Positions 32,259-45,096 of a stretch of 64,000 nt of DNA are shown here, in pieces. The translations under genes were made by a program, and so were the position numbers. The stretch is from Edaphochlamys debaryana (taxonomy: Eukaryota > Chlorophyta > Chlorophyceae > Chlamydomonadales), in NCBI GenBank assembly GCA_016858145.1, contig JAEHOE010000150.1:239181-303180 (forward strand), read 5' to 3'. The notes under the pieces are model-generated. The model was given only the letters and a program-made list of their open reading frames with translations, made no database searches and was not told the DNA's origin. How positions within the stretch are numbered: position 1 is the stretch's first letter; each line of letters starts with the position of its first letter.

Positions 32259-33600
32259 TCATCGCCGGTGCCCAGGGCGGGACCCGGACCGCCCGGGCCG
32301 CACCACCTCCTCCTCCCCCTCGCTGTCCGTCACGTCGCCGCCCTCACTGCCGCTGTCCTCCCCGGGCCCCGCCTCGCCCTCGCCCTGGCGCCCCGGGGAG
32401 CGGTCACGGTCCGGCTGGAAGTTGGACGGCCCGTCGCCGCCGCCGCTGGGGCCGTAGCTGCCGTCGCCGCCGCCCCCGCCGCCACCGCCGCCTGCGTCGG
32501 GGAATGAAAGGTGACGCAGGCGTCAGCAGAAGCCATGGACCTGGTTTGTTTGGGTGCAGCATCGGAAGCACAGCTCGACCGCCCTCTGCCCCCCCCCCCT
32601 ACATGGGCCCCCCGGCTCACCACCGCCCCCGCCCCCGCCTCCGCCGCCTCCGAAGTTGTCGCCGCCGTGCGAGGTCACGAAGAAGTAGAGCCCCTGCGGG
32701 TGCGGGAGGGCCGACGAGGAGGGTTGCAGGCAGGAATCGGGGCGAAGGTGCAGTGCGCGAGGGGCGAACTTCGGCAAGCATACCGTACATACTACTCCCG
32801 CTTAGGCCGGCCACCCGCTGCGCCTACGGTTCCCCGGATAACACAAGCAGCCATACTACTCCTGCGCCCAGGCCGTGACAGGCCTGTCGTTCTCGCATGA
32901 AGCCCCCGGCTGCACGGTCACATCACCGCCACCCGCCCACCCGCTCGTCCGCTACGCTCACCAGCACAAAGAGGTTGGGCGCGAGGTTGCGGGCCCGCCG
33001 CTCCCAGCCCCAACCGTCGCCACCACCGCCACCGCCGCCCTGCGGGGGAGGAGGAGGGCACAGGCAAGAGAGGAGACGCCGTCGACATCTGGTCGGGCTA
33101 CGGCGCTGCCCAGCCGGGGTAGGACAACCCAAAGGAGGCTAAATGCACGCTTGGAATGCTTGAGTACCAGTAGCAGCTGCAGAAGGATAGTGCCATACGG
33201 GTGTGCGCCCCGAGCGCCCCCCCCCGGCTTCCTGCGGCCTCCCGGGCGCTTACGTTGTCGTCCAGAGGCGGGAGCTTGGGGGGCCCCGTGGTCCTCCGCT
33301 TGGTGGCGGCGTTGCCTGCGGGAGCGGTTCGAGGGGGGTGGTTCGGTCAGGTGTTGAAGCGGGTACGGGGCTGGGTGTGGCCAGGGGTCGCAGGGGCCAC
33401 GGGAGAAGGCACGGGCAGTCACCGCCGACGGCTCGGGGGCCGCGGCGCAGCTGGCGGCGTTTGCGCGGGAAGGCCCTTCGAAGCCTTGGGCCCTGGGACG
33501 CCTATGGCCCTTAGAGCGCTGCGACATTGTCACTCGCACGCCTCACCGCTTTGGCGCTCCGCCGCGGTGATGACGAGATGCCGTCGAGCATGCGCTCCAT
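32259..33600 (-). CDS. glycine-rich single-span protein with acidic tail
   Basis: Six exons with matching phases: 33,547-33,600, 33,501-33,423, 33,315-33,254, 33,039-32,962, 32,693-32,621 and 32,491-32,259, giving 192 residues. The N-terminus is basic (SPRRSAKAASQGPRLRRAFP), like an organelle transit peptide. Next comes RNLAPNLFVLGLYFFVTSHG, a likely membrane span, between two polyglycine blocks. The C-terminus is acidic (GEDSGSEGGDVTDSEGEEEE) and ends PGHRR. The first intron (45 bp) is unusually short, so the first exon is the least certain part. The family is not recognised. The last exon has a rearranged inverted copy at 29.57 kb. Confidence 0.55.
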
Positions 33601-34337
33601 CGTGGACGGCCTGAACGACACGAGACAAGATAAGGTTACAGCCAATCAAGCCTATGCTAACGAGCTTGGGATACGGGCAAGGACGAGGCCTGCCAGCTCA
33701 GCCGGGCCGGGGCTGCTCACTGTCGACGGGAGACGACCCGGCGCGAGAAGCGGTCGTCGTTGGGACTCCGACACGAGCAGCCGGCCTGCTCCTCGTTGCT
33801 GAAGTAGGGCCATTATGTAGACGCCCCCGCCTGGGGCTCGGGCTCGGCTCTGTGCAGGCGGACTTGGGCCCTAGCTCGAACGACCACCTCCGCCGCTGGG
33901 GTGCCCAGTAGCTCTTATTGCGTATGTCCTTATCTCTTAAAGGTTGTGCGTCGATGGCTGCGACACGCACCGTATGAGCAATTGGTCGCGATGTCTGCGT
34001 GTAGGGGTTTGCAAGCTGCCGTGGGCTGGTAATCGCGGTAATAGGAAGGAAGGTGTATGTCTTGACCGAATTATGTGGCGATTATGTCTGCGAGCGAGCC
34101 AAGAGCCGTCCGGCGCGCTCGTGGCCGCATGCCCCTCGCCAGCACGCCGACCTTCCCGCGGGGCTCGATCTTCCCCGCTCGCGCAAAGCAACCCTAGATC
34201 TTCCCCCTAATGTATTGAGACTTCGCTGCAACGTCTTGCTCTCAAACACGTGTTGCCATCCATCCGAACATTCATCCCATCCATCCACTCCGCGCCACGA
34301 ATCGGCCAGCGGCGGTCACGCCACCCTTGAGAGACAT
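33601..34337. other. intergenic region without a supported gene
   Basis: Upstream of the glycine-rich gene and downstream of the helical-repeat gene (both minus). A TGTAA on the minus strand near 33,637 could end the latter's transcript, implying a 3' UTR of about 0.7 kb. Nothing else was seen. Confidence 0.4.
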
Positions 34338-37300
34338 CTACACCTTCACCGCGCCCCCAGAATCTACCCCACCGACTACTCCAGTTCCGCTTCTCCCCGC
34401 CCCCGCTGCGCCGCGGCGCAGCACACCGCACAGCCGCCGCGCCCGTGCCCGCTCCGCTCCCCTCAGCGCGGGCTGCGGCCCCTCCTCCGCAGCCTCGCCC
34501 AGCCGCCCCCGCTTCCGGCCTGCAGAGGCGGCACTGCGCTCTGCTGCTGCTCCTGCGCCACCCTTGGCGCCCGACATCCCGGCTGGGGCGCTGGCGTTGA
34601 GCAGGAAACTCAGGGCCTGACAAGGGGGCGGGGAGGGATACGGGCGAACACGGCTTACGGTCAGTTTGGGGCCCGGGCTCAACGTCCACGAGCTCAGCAC
34701 ACCTGCAAAGGACGATCAAGGCAGACCCCTGTCTTTCACTCCACACGCCAAACCCACCCGCTCACCCGCAGGACCTCCCGTGCCACAGCCGCGCGCGCCG
34801 CCTCCTCATCCCCCAGCCTTGGCCCCGCGCCGGCCTGCGTCGGCCGCACCAGCACCGGCCGCACCAGCGCCCCCGCGCCCAGCGGCCTAGCCACCGCCGC
34901 TCCTGCCGCCGCCCCTGCCGCTGCACCAGCCGCCGCCGCCGCGACCGGCGCCTGGCTCCTCAGCGGGGCGCGGTCCAGCCCCAGCCCCGCCACCAGCGCC
35001 TCCGCCTCGCGGACGCCCAGCTCGCCCGACCGCGCCGCCTCCGCCGCGGCCTGCCGGAACGCCGCCATCCACACGGGCGGGGGCGCCAGCCGGGCCCGAG
35101 CCAGCGCCACCTCGGCGGCATGGGCCAGGGTGGCGGGGCGCACGCCCCGGCGCCGGCCGCCCGGGCCCCGGCCTCGCGGGCCGCCCCCGCCCCCGCCCCC
35201 CCGCACCAGCTCCGCGCCAAAGGCCTCCAGCCAGGCCTCCCCCACGGCGGGCGGCAGGGGCAGGCCCGCCCCCCCAAAGGCGGTGACCAGGGAGCGAAGC
35301 ATCAGCACCTGCGGGGGGGGGCGGGGGTAGGGTGCAATGATGCGATTGCCTTCGAAAAGACCCGAGCAGCTTGAAGCACGTTGCAAACAACCAGGCAGAG
35401 CCGCCATCGGCTTCTCAGCACTCAATGCCATTGCAAGGGCAGATGCTCCGCATGAAGCAGGTCCCCTGCTTGCTTTCCGCACGCCCCATGACCCAGCAAC
35501 TCCACCCACCTGCTTGCGCGGCGTGAGCACGCGCAGGGCGGGGGGCGCCGAGGCCGCCAGCGCCGGGGCCCACAGCGCGGCCTCGGCCGGGCCCAGCAGG
35601 CGCAGCTGCCCCAGGGCCCAGGCCAGGGCGTAGGCGGTGAGGGGCGGCAGCAGCGCGGCGGGGGCGGCGGAGGTGGTGGAGGCAGAAGAGGGGGCGGAGC
35701 CGGGCTGGGGGGCGCGGGGCGGGGCCCGGCGCGCGGGCGTGCAGGCGGTCAGCAGCAGCGGCCGCAGCAGGGCCTGCACCGCCGGGCCCAGGGGCGGACA
35801 CGGCGGGGGTGCCGCTGCCACGCCGTCTGTTGCGGCGCTGGCGGCTGGCGTTGGGCCGTCCGCAGCAGCAGGGTCGGCGCTGGGGGTGTGGTCGGGGGCG
35901 TGCGGGGCGCCCTCGGGTGCCGCCCCGGGTCGCCGCAGCCGCAGGGCCCGGCGCGTAACTGCACCGCCCTGGCTCGCACCCGCCTGGTGCGCTGCGGCCG
36001 CGGCGCCGAGGCGCTGCAGGATGCTGATGCTCGCGAGGCTGTGCAGCGCGTCCACCGCCTCGGAGGCAGACAGCGGCCGCCGCCGGGGGCCCCGCGGGGG
36101 CTGTGCCTGCGCCTGGGGCTGCACCTGAGCCTGTGGCTCGGCTGCAGTGCCGCGTGGCCCCGCGCTGGGCTCCTGCTGCGCCCAGGGCGGCAGCGTGTCG
36201 GCCGCCGCCTCCGCCCACGCCGCCCACCAGCGCTGCGGCGGCGCCGCCCCCACCGCCGCCGCTGCCCGCACCGCGCAACACAGCTCCGCGGGGCCCGGCG
36301 CCGGAGCCCAGGCCCGCGCCTGGCCCCCTGGGCTGCCGGGCCCGGCACCGCCCTGCTCCCCAAGGGCCAGCGCAGCCTCCAGCAGCGCCTCCGCCGCAGC
36401 CCGCCCCAGGGGACACAGCGGCCGGACCCCGGGCCCCGCCAGCCACCGCCACTCGCTCGCCGGCTGCGCCCGCCTCCGCGCCGGAGCCGCCGTCGCCCCC
36501 GCCTTGCGCTCGGCCCCGGCCGCGCCCTTCCCCTTTCGCCCACGCTTCCCTCTCCCTGCAGCCCCCCGCAGCCGCAGCCCCATCCTCCCTGCGCCCTCAC
36601 CCAGCCCTCTGCTGCCCGCCCCAGGCCCCGACCCCGATCCCGACCCCTCCGCGGGCCCCAGGGTGCCCCGGGCCAGGGCCGTGAGGGCCATGGCGGCGTC
36701 CGCGGGGTGCGCCATGGCGGGGGCCAGCCGCACCGCCGCCGCCGCCACCGCCGCCGACTCGCGGCCGCGCAGCCGCACCGTGAGCTCCGACACGGCGTGC
36801 AGGCTGGACGCAAACGTGCGCGCCTCGGCCGCCGCCGCCGCGGCAGCCGCACCAGTGCCGCCACTGCGCCTCCGCCCCTGCCCAGGCCCGGATGCGGGTG
36901 CGGCCGCGTCAGCTGCTTCCGCTACTGCCGCCGCCGCCGCCGCCGCCGCGGCGTTGCCCTGCTCCAGCAGCTCCGCCCAGCGCCGCAGCAGCGCGCGCAC
37001 GCCCTCGGCCCACGCCGCCACCGCCGCCCAGCGCCCCGCCGGGTGCCGCCGCAGCGCCGCCATCGCCCGCAGCGCCTCGCACACGTCCCGGCCGCCCAGC
37101 GCCCCCGCCCGCAGCCGCAGCTGCCGCAGCAGCCCGCTCAGCAGCCGCGGCTGCAGGCCCCCACCCCCGCCCGAGTGGGGCGCAGGGGCCCGGCCGGAGG
37201 GCCCCGGGGCGGACGCGTGGGTCCCAAGCGGTGGGGTGGTGGACCTCGGGCCGGGGTTCCGGACGGGGTCCTCCTCCAGCCCCGGCTGGATGAGGGCCGC

Positions 37301-39863
37301 CAGGGCGGTCACCAGCGCCCTACCGAGCTGGTCGTCCCGCAGCGGTGGGCCCCAGGCCTCCAGCCTGGGCACCTCGCCCGCTTCAACTCCTTCCTGCTCC
37401 AACGCCCCCTCCTGCTCCTCCTCCTTCCCCTTCTCGCCCCGGTCCGACGCCCCCAGCGGCCCCTCCTGCGCTTGCACCGCCGCCGCCGCGGCCCTCCGCG
37501 CCCCCGCCCGCTCCGCCATGAAGCGGCCGTGCTCCGCCTCCAGCAGCCCCAGCAGCCGACCCAGCAGAGCGGAGCGGAGCGGGGCCAGCGGGCCGCGCCG
37601 CCGCCGCCAGGGCCCCGGCCGCTGGGGTGCAGTGCCGCCGCCGCCGCTTCCGCCGCAGTCGAAGGCGGCGGCGGTGAGGGCGGTCAGCTGCGGTAGCGTG
37701 AAGACGCGCCGGCGCGCCGAGATGGCCTGTGGTGAGTAGGGGTTGGGGCGCAAGAGGCATGATTGGGATCCGGATCAGACAGCGAAACCCAATTCATGCT
37801 ATAGAGCAGAGCCCTGCAAACCCCGTGTAGTCTGCCCATGCCCGCGCCTTCTCGGCACCCTTCCGCACCTGCAGCAGCCACTCCTGCCCCTCCTCGTCCA
37901 GCTCCGCCCCCGCCCGCGCCAGCGCCAGCGCCACCCCCGCCACCTGCTCCCCGCTCAGCCCCCCCGCCCCCTGCTCCCCCTGCCGCTCCGCCAGCGCCTC
38001 CAGGAAACCGCCCGCCTGCGCCGCCAGGTACCGCGGCGCCAGCACCGAGGTGCCGTACAGCAGCATGCACAGCTGCCGTACGCCCATGCCGCGGCCGCCC
38101 TCGCCGTCCGACTCCTGCTGGGCCTGCGAGCGGCCGCCAGCCCGAGTCGCCCCCGACACGGATGCAGCCGAGGAAGAGGACAATGGTGAGGACGATGCGG
38201 AAGACGAATCGTCGGAGGGCGCGTCTGCGTTGAGGTCTGCGTCCGCGGGGTCCCACAGCCACACGGCCTCCAGCACCGGCTCCAGGGCGGCCGCGGGCAG
38301 CAGCGGAGGGCCCAGGCCCAGCCGCGCCGCCGCCCACACCGCCTGCGCCATCTCGGGCGGCTCCGCGTCCGCCAGCGCCTCCACGTGCGCACCCACCAGC
38401 GCCGCCAGCGCCGCCGCCTCGCCCCGGCCCAGGCGGCACGGCGCCGCCAGCAGCCCGGCGGGACGCGCCGGTCTGCGCCGCCCGGCGCCGGCCCCGGCGC
38501 CGCGAGAACCGGGCGCGGGGGGGTTGCGGTCGGCTGGGTGCGGAGGGTCGGGGTCGGGGTCGGTGGCGGAGGGGTCGCTGGCGAGGCGCACGGCGGTGGA
38601 TAGAGCCGCCGCGAGCTGGATGGGGTTGAGCGGGGCGGGGCGGGGGCCGGGGCCCGCGGGGCCGGCTGAGGCCTGAGGGCTGGAGGGCGCGAAGGCCGGA
38701 GGGCTGGGCGTGTGCCGCCGGGACGAGCCGTCAACGCGGGCGGCTACGTTGTCGGGCGGCAGTGCGCCCACTTTACGCAGGCGGTTGATAAGGTCCGGGA
38801 CGGAGGTGGCGAGGGTGAGGTAGCGCGTCAGCTGCGGCGTCGCAAAGGAGCGGGGGCCCTCTGCCTGGGGGCTGCGCCTGGAGGCAGCGGCGCTGCGCCG
38901 GCGCTCAGAGGAGGGGCCAGGAACCGGGCTGGGCTGGGCAAAGAGGCTGCGACGCGGAGCTGTTGGCTCCGGGGCCGAGGCGGAGGCGGCCGCCCAAGCT
39001 GGCGGATCGTGTGGCGCGGTCCCGGGCGGCCCAGCCTCTGCCCCCGGTGCCCCTCGGGCTCCGTTGTTGCCGGGGGCCTTCCCTTGCCTCGCGGGGGCCC
39101 CAGCCCGGGGTCGGCTCGCGTGGGCGGCGCTGGGCTGGGCGAAGGGGCTGCGGCGTGGGCTCCCGGTGGCCGCAGCGGGGGCAGGGCTTGCGGCCTCCCA
39201 CCCCTGCGGTTCCACAGACGGCGGGAGCCCACTGCCGTCCACGTGGGGGCCTGTTGAGTCTGTAGGGGCCCCCTGGTCCCCGCTGAGAGGTCCTGGCGGT
39301 GAGGAAGCCACGGCGGACTCTGGCGGTGACAGGTCCATCAGTGCCGCCTGGCTGCCGCCGCCTCCTCCCGTGCCGCCAGGCTGGCTCTCGGCCTCCTGCT
39401 GCTCCAGCTGCCGGCCCCGGTTCCAACGGTACTGCCGGAAAGGGGCCGCCCCTGCGCCAGGCGGGGATGCGGGCTGAGAGGGCAGATAGTCCTCCGTAGA
39501 GCTGTGTGCCGCGGCCCCCGGGTTGTGCTCTCCCTGGCTGGGAAAGGCAAGCCCGTCCGGGCTCGAGAGCCCCGGGCAAAGCGGCGGGTGGTGGGGTGGG
39601 GCGGCTGGGGTGGCATCCGATCGCCCCGGGCCGGCGGCGCCAAGTGTGGGCGGTCCCCGGGCTGCTGCGTCCTGCCGCCGATGGCTGGGGGCTGCGGACG
39701 ATGCGCCCGCTTGGGTCGGCGGGCTGCCCTGGGGCAGCCACCACAGCCGCAGGCGGCGACGGGGACCGAGTGTGGCGTGTGGCCCTGACGACACAACCGG
39801 CCCCCTTGGCCGCACCGGCGCTGTAAGCCCCGGCCATGTGCAGAGGCCGCATAGCTGCGCCAT
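34338..39863 (-). CDS. large helical-repeat protein, possibly OPR-like organelle RNA factor
   Basis: Four exons, all joined in phase 0: 37,869-39,863, 35,510-37,726, 34,766-35,308 and 34,338-34,616, giving 1,677 residues. The N-terminus (MAQLCGLCTWPGLTAPVRPR) is Arg-rich and could be a plastid or mitochondrial presequence. Ala/Leu-rich helical pairs recur: EMAQAVWAAARLGLGPPLLP, GEQVAGVALALARAGAELDE, LTAYALAWALGQLRLLGPAE and PATLAHAAEVALARARLAPP, several followed by a WxxAF-like motif. This pattern resembles octotricopeptide-type proteins that act on organelle transcripts in green algae, but long low-complexity spacers obscure the repeats and the assignment is an inference. No RAP domain is seen at the end. 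The ATG is the first in a clean open frame. Confidence 0.6.
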
Positions 39864-40369
39864 GCTGTCGCCGAGAGGGTGAGAGGCGAGCCTGCAAGCC
39901 CGCAGCCGATGTGCGCCGGCACGTTGCTCAGATCATGGCGAGAGTTTCAGCTTCATGTTCGGATTATCGAAGTCGTCTAAGCACCGAGATAGTGGCTTGC
40001 TCAGGCTTGCTCAAGGAACACACCCTGCCAAAATGGTCACCGGTTTGTTGCGAGATGTGCTGCCAAGGCAGTAGAGGATACTTGTCAGAATATTTCCTAA
40101 CAATACAGCTTGCCTGCGCAGCGACATGGGGCCTCTCGACCAAGAGCAATGTGGCCGTCGACCCCAAACTTCGACGGCCCTCCTCACGCCCAGCTGTATG
40201 CTCCACGAACACCCATAAGTATATCTTTATCGACCCCTAGCTCCCCTGATAGTTATATCGCTGCAACGACGTCCATGGCAATCGGCTTACCTCGGATAGG
40301 CGGTCCCTGACCTCGTGGACCAAGTGCTTAGCCAGCCGCTATGCTATAGATTGATAGAAAGGAGTCAAC
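39864..40369. promoter_or_regulatory. divergent intergenic region
   Basis: It is 0.5 kb, of lower GC, between the start codons of the helical-repeat gene (minus) and the PG-rich ciliary gene (plus), and presumably contains both promoters. No specific element was identified. Confidence 0.45.
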
Positions 40370-43300
40370 ATGGTGCGAACGTGGAATAGGGACCCAAGCC
40401 CTGACCTGCGAGGGCCATCGCGCGAGGCGCAGAGCCCCAAAGCTGTTTCAGTGAGTCTCTCTGACGGAGAAAGGCTGTCTAGAGGAGGGGCGGAGCAAGA
40501 GGTCCCAGCTGGGGGGAAACATTCCCCCCCTCGGGGTCGGGAGTCCCCACTGCTCTGACGGAGGTGCCCTCACCTCCCGTTCCCGTCCCTCCGCAGGCGC
40601 TGCAGTTCTCAGCGCTGCCTCCCCGCTTCGCCTACGACGGCAAAGTGCGAATCCCCAACTTCCTGAACGGCTATGACGGCCAGCTGCTGGAGGCGCGGGC
40701 GCGCATGGTGCCCACCAACACGGCCACCCACACCTCCTATGTGCGTCTTCCGGGGGGGACGGAGGGGGGGTGCTACGCGGCTTTCGGCACACGGCCGGGC
40801 CATCAAGTGCCCCCACCAGTCAGTCACGTGGCGTACCCGGCCGCGCGCTAGGGACGGGCGCTTGTGGGCTGCACGTGATGCGGCCCTGGCACCGCCCCCT
40901 CGGCCCCGCGGCCCCCGCTGCGTGCGGGTCGGCACCAGGGCAGAGGCGGCCCCTGGCGGCCGCGGCGCCCACAGGGCACGCCAACACACCTCTACCTTCC
41001 TCCTTACCTCCCTTGTTCGCACCCACCTACCCACCTACGGTACCCATCCACCCACTCCATCTCCCCTGCACCCCTGCCGCCTGCTGACGCTCCGCAGGAC
41101 TTCTCCCGCGACGGCACCGGCAACCTGGGCGTGGGCCTGGCGGCCGACGTGTCCAAGTCCATGAACACCGTGGGGACCATGCGGTGAGGGGAAGGGCAGC
41201 TGACAGGCGATCGGGGTCGGAGATGTCGACCGCGGGGTTGAGCAGGGGTTGAGCGTGTAGACATTGCGGCTGAGCAGGGTACGGGGGTGTTGGTCAGCGG
41301 GTGGGGGATGCGGGGCATGGCGGCTTGAGGCAGTGGCCCGCTCCCCTGGCCCATTTCCCTATCTCTGACCACCCTCCACCCCCGGCCCCCCCCCCCCCCC
41401 CCCCCTGCCAGGTCCACCCGCTCCAAGTCCGCAACCGTGCTGTCCCTCCTGGTGGCTGACACGAGGTAGGCCCCGGCAGGCCCCAAGAGGGGGGGCGGAG
41501 GAGAGGGGGGGGCCGCTGCTGGTCTCGAGTGCCGGCACAGCAGCACACCTTGCGAGCCGCTGGATGAGCTGGTGCAGGGCCGGTGCACGGCAATGAGGGG
41601 ATTGGGGGCTGAGACGGATTTTGCTGGAGCGAGCTCGCAACCAGCCTGGACCTGCGCCCTGACCCTCACCCCACCCCAGGTACGACAACCTCGATGTGCC
41701 GTACAAGGACCACGTGGGCCCGGGGGCGTACGCCGTGGAGCGAGGGTCACCAGGTGGGGGGGGGGGGGGGGCGACAGAGGTCGGGGGCGCGGGGCGTGAG
41801 GGGCAGGGCCTGGCGACGCTCCGGTACCGCCACATAGCGCGAGCGCAGGAGGCCCGTGGCCTCCACCTGCAACGTGCCCCCATCCACTCTCCATCTGCCC
41901 TCCCCCCCACCACCACCCCCCAGGCCTGGGCACGCTCCCGCTGGACTCGCACGTCTCCTCCGCGCAGCCCCCCCGCGACCCCTACCGCCAGCAGCCGCCC
42001 TTCCTGGCCCCCGAGCGCCCCGCCTCCCCGCCCTGGCTCGTGCGACCGCCCGGCATGGCGGCGGGGGCGGACGCGGTCTACATCAGCCCCCAGTTCGTGG
42101 TGAGTCCCATGAGGCCTCTGCTGCCCTGACGCCTGAGGCTCTGTTGCTCTGTTGTTGTTGGCCCCCGTTCTTGCCCCTGCCCTCTGGGCGTCTGCGCCCC
42201 AGATTGCATCTGCGATTCCCCTTGTTCCCTCCTTTTTTCTCGCCTGCCCCTCCCCCACCCCCGCACCTTCCCCCACCTTCCCTCTCCTTCCTCCTCATCC
42301 CCAGCCCTCCCAAGACCACACGGTGCCCTGGGACAAGGCCACCGACTCCCGCCCCGACGCAGCCGACTGGCGCCTGGGGCACGCGCGGGCCATGGCCACC
42401 GCCGCAGCGGCCGCACGGGGGGGGGGCAGCCCCATGGGGGCAGGGGGGGGAGGAGGAGGAGGAGAGGGGGCGGCAGGGGGCGGGGGGGCAGGGGGGGCGG
42501 GGGGCCGCATGGCCTCGGACGCCCCCACGGACTGCGCGGGGCGGGCGGTGGATGTGGCGCTGCGGGCGACGCAGCGGAACCCGCACGGCCCCTCGTTCAG
42601 CAGCAAGGAGGTGGGGCGGGTGGGGGTGGTATGGGGGGGAGGCGCGGATAGGGGGAGGCGGCCGATGGTTGACGGCAGGGGGAAGCCCGGGGGGGGGGAG
42701 GACCCGTGCGCCAACACCGCATTGCTTCACCCAAACAATCCAAGTCACCCCCGCCCGGAATCACACGCCTGTTCACGCCCCTCCCCCCCTCCCCCCCCAA
42801 GGCCCGCCTGCTGTCGCTTCCCCCCGACCGCACCGTGGACGTCCGCGCCGCCCGCCACGCCACCACCGCCGGCCCCGGGGAGACCGCGCACCTGGGGCCG
42901 GGGGCCTACGCGCCCGCCACCTCCCCCGGGGGGCCCCGGCGCAGGACGTACCGCCTGTTCGTGGACCCCGCCATGGCGCCGCAGCCCTCGGACCGGTGGG
43001 GCGGGGCAGGGCACCGGGGTCTTGCTGACACCGGGACTGCGGGGGTAGGGGAGCTCAAGCAAGCGTTCTCAGCCGGACGCAGTCGTCCTCACGCCTCCAG
43101 CCTTACCCCTCATCCCTCTTCCCCTCCCCATCTCCCCCCCCCCCCCATCTCCCCCCCAGGTTCATGGGCGGCATGCAGGCCGACGCGGCGGCGCTGGTGC
43201 ACGCAGCGGCGCACGGCTCAGCGCGGGCCGCCGCCATCGCGCGCCTGGCGGGGCGGGCGGAGGCGGTGCCGGGGGGGCGCAACAAGGCCACGGCGGCGGC

Positions 43301-43436
43301 GGCGGCGGCGCTGGGGGGCCCCGGGTCGCCCCTGGCCTCGCGCATGGGCGCATCGGCGGCCTTCGCCTCGCCCTTCCGCTCGCAGCGCTCCGGGCCCTTC
43401 TCCTGGAGCACCGACAGCACGCTGGTGCGGCACTAG
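40370..43436 (+). CDS. ciliary-type PG-rich (SHIPPO/STPG-like) protein
   Basis: Nine exons with consistent phases: 40,370-40,450, 40,597-40,740, 41,098-41,183, 41,412-41,465, 41,680-41,753, 41,924-42,099, 42,305-42,610, 42,802-42,995 and 43,160-43,436, giving 463 residues. Two PG-rich motifs, VGPGAYAVERGSP (about 134) and LGPGAYAPATSP (about 338), with phrases such as YDNLDVPYKDHVGPG, match sperm-tail PG-rich repeats. Proteins with these repeats bind or line axonemal microtubules. Exon 7 holds a long polyglycine/alanine insert (about 230-280). The C-terminus (SAAFASPFRSQRSGPF) is Ser/Phe-rich. The start at 40,370 gives a short exon ending at a strong donor (tca|gtgagt). There is no signal peptide or membrane span. 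Confidence 0.75.
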
Positions 43437-45096
43437 GCGGCTGGGGCTGGGCCCGGGCTGGGCCTGGGCTGGGCCCCATCGGGGCCAGGCTCGGGCCTCT
43501 GTTGGGGCTTGCTGGCAGTGTGTTTCGGCGCCGGTGCGCTGGTGCGGCACTGGGCAGAGATGGCCGAGGCCTGGCTTGGGGAAGGACGTGCGGAGGTGGG
43601 GTGTGGGGGGGGGAGGGGCTTGCACGCAGGGTGCATGGGCGGGCGCGTGCTGCTGGGAGAGGCAGCCTGCGCGGGCTATGGTGGGTCGGGGGAGGCCCAC
43701 AGACTCTGAATTCGGGACCTTGGAGTGTGAATATAGCAATGGCAGAGCCGTGCAGAGGTGGAGAGGGGCAGCAGGCGCGCATGGACGCGAGGCGGGTGCA
43801 GGTTAAAAGATTGGCTGGTGCGGTGGGCTGTCCCCGGCACTTGGCTGCATGGAGCTTGGAGAGATGGGGCAGGACCGCACGGGGCTGGCGCTGCCCAGAC
43901 ACAGCCGCACCGACAGGGACACGTGTTGCTGCACACCGCGTGTGTGGCAGCGGGGGGCGAGGACCTTGAGGGGCGTGGCTGCGGCTGTGGTTGCCCTGGC
44001 TTCCTGGTTCCCTGGCGCCCTGGGCATATGGGGGCGCAGAGGGAGCGGGGCACTGCAGGGAGCGAGGCCCCAGGCAAGCAGACGCAGGAAGGGTCGAGGC
44101 TTGTATTAGGCGCCCTATTCCCTACCATTTGGTCACGCACGTGATGGAGAGGTACACTCCCGTCCCAGGGAACAATTTTCTACGGCCTGTTCATATCGTA
44201 CGTCATGGGCAAGGACTTCTGCCCAGCCACCCACGTTCGGGCTACGGGCGCCCCTAGCCTTCCGGCCACCAGACAAAAGCGTGCACCGTTTCCGTTCCGT
44301 GGTGGTGAGCTCTGTCTGCCCCCTGGTGTGCTGTGTACCGCCCCTCTTCCACATGGGCCGGGGTGCTGCACCAGGCTGGCCGCCCCCCAATCCTCACACA
44401 TCAACACAAAGGGCCTCTCACAGTTCGCAACATCATAAATTCATACATGCCCACATCATGAAATCCGCGTGCGGCAGTGTCAGAGCCTTCGCCACAAGAG
44501 GCCAACAATATCTTTCAGCAGGCAGGCAGTGCGCAGAAGCAAGGTCACAAGTAAGGTCACAGAATCAACCAGGCATTGACACACCCAATGAGGCCATGAC
44601 GGCACCCCCAGCGCACCACACGCATCACGCCATCCCGTACCAGTGGCGTACCAGTAGCACGCGTATCTGTTAGCCAACCATCAACAAGGCAACAAGGAAG
44701 CATAACCTCTACTATCTAGGTCAGTGCCGCACGCAGTGACACGGCATAAACAAGCTCCATGTACGGCGCACCCCGTCGGCTGTGACACATACCCATGGGC
44801 GAACGCCTTGAGCAGTGCGTGCGGCGGCAGCTGGGTTCAGTGCCTTTGTACGGTGCATACAACAGTATGGGGCTCGGACCGCCCTGATCAATCAAACGGT
44901 TCGGCGTAGCGCGCTCACACCTGCATCCCCACTCAGTCTGATGTACCGGCACAGCGGCTCATACATGCACATGCCTCAATCCATTAAGGATCAGCGCTAG
45001 ATTTCGGTACACCCTTGACCCCCGACTCAAGAATTGTTAGTCAACCCGATCTATCTGTCGTATTAGCTTCTTCCCCGCCGGCGTGGCTGCACCTCT
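43437..45096. other. convergent intergenic region
   Basis: Between the stop of the PG-rich gene (plus) and the stop of the giant ECM gene (minus); it should contain two 3' UTRs. Composition falls toward about 55% GC after 44.1 kb. No coherent gene or RNA was found. Confidence 0.4.
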
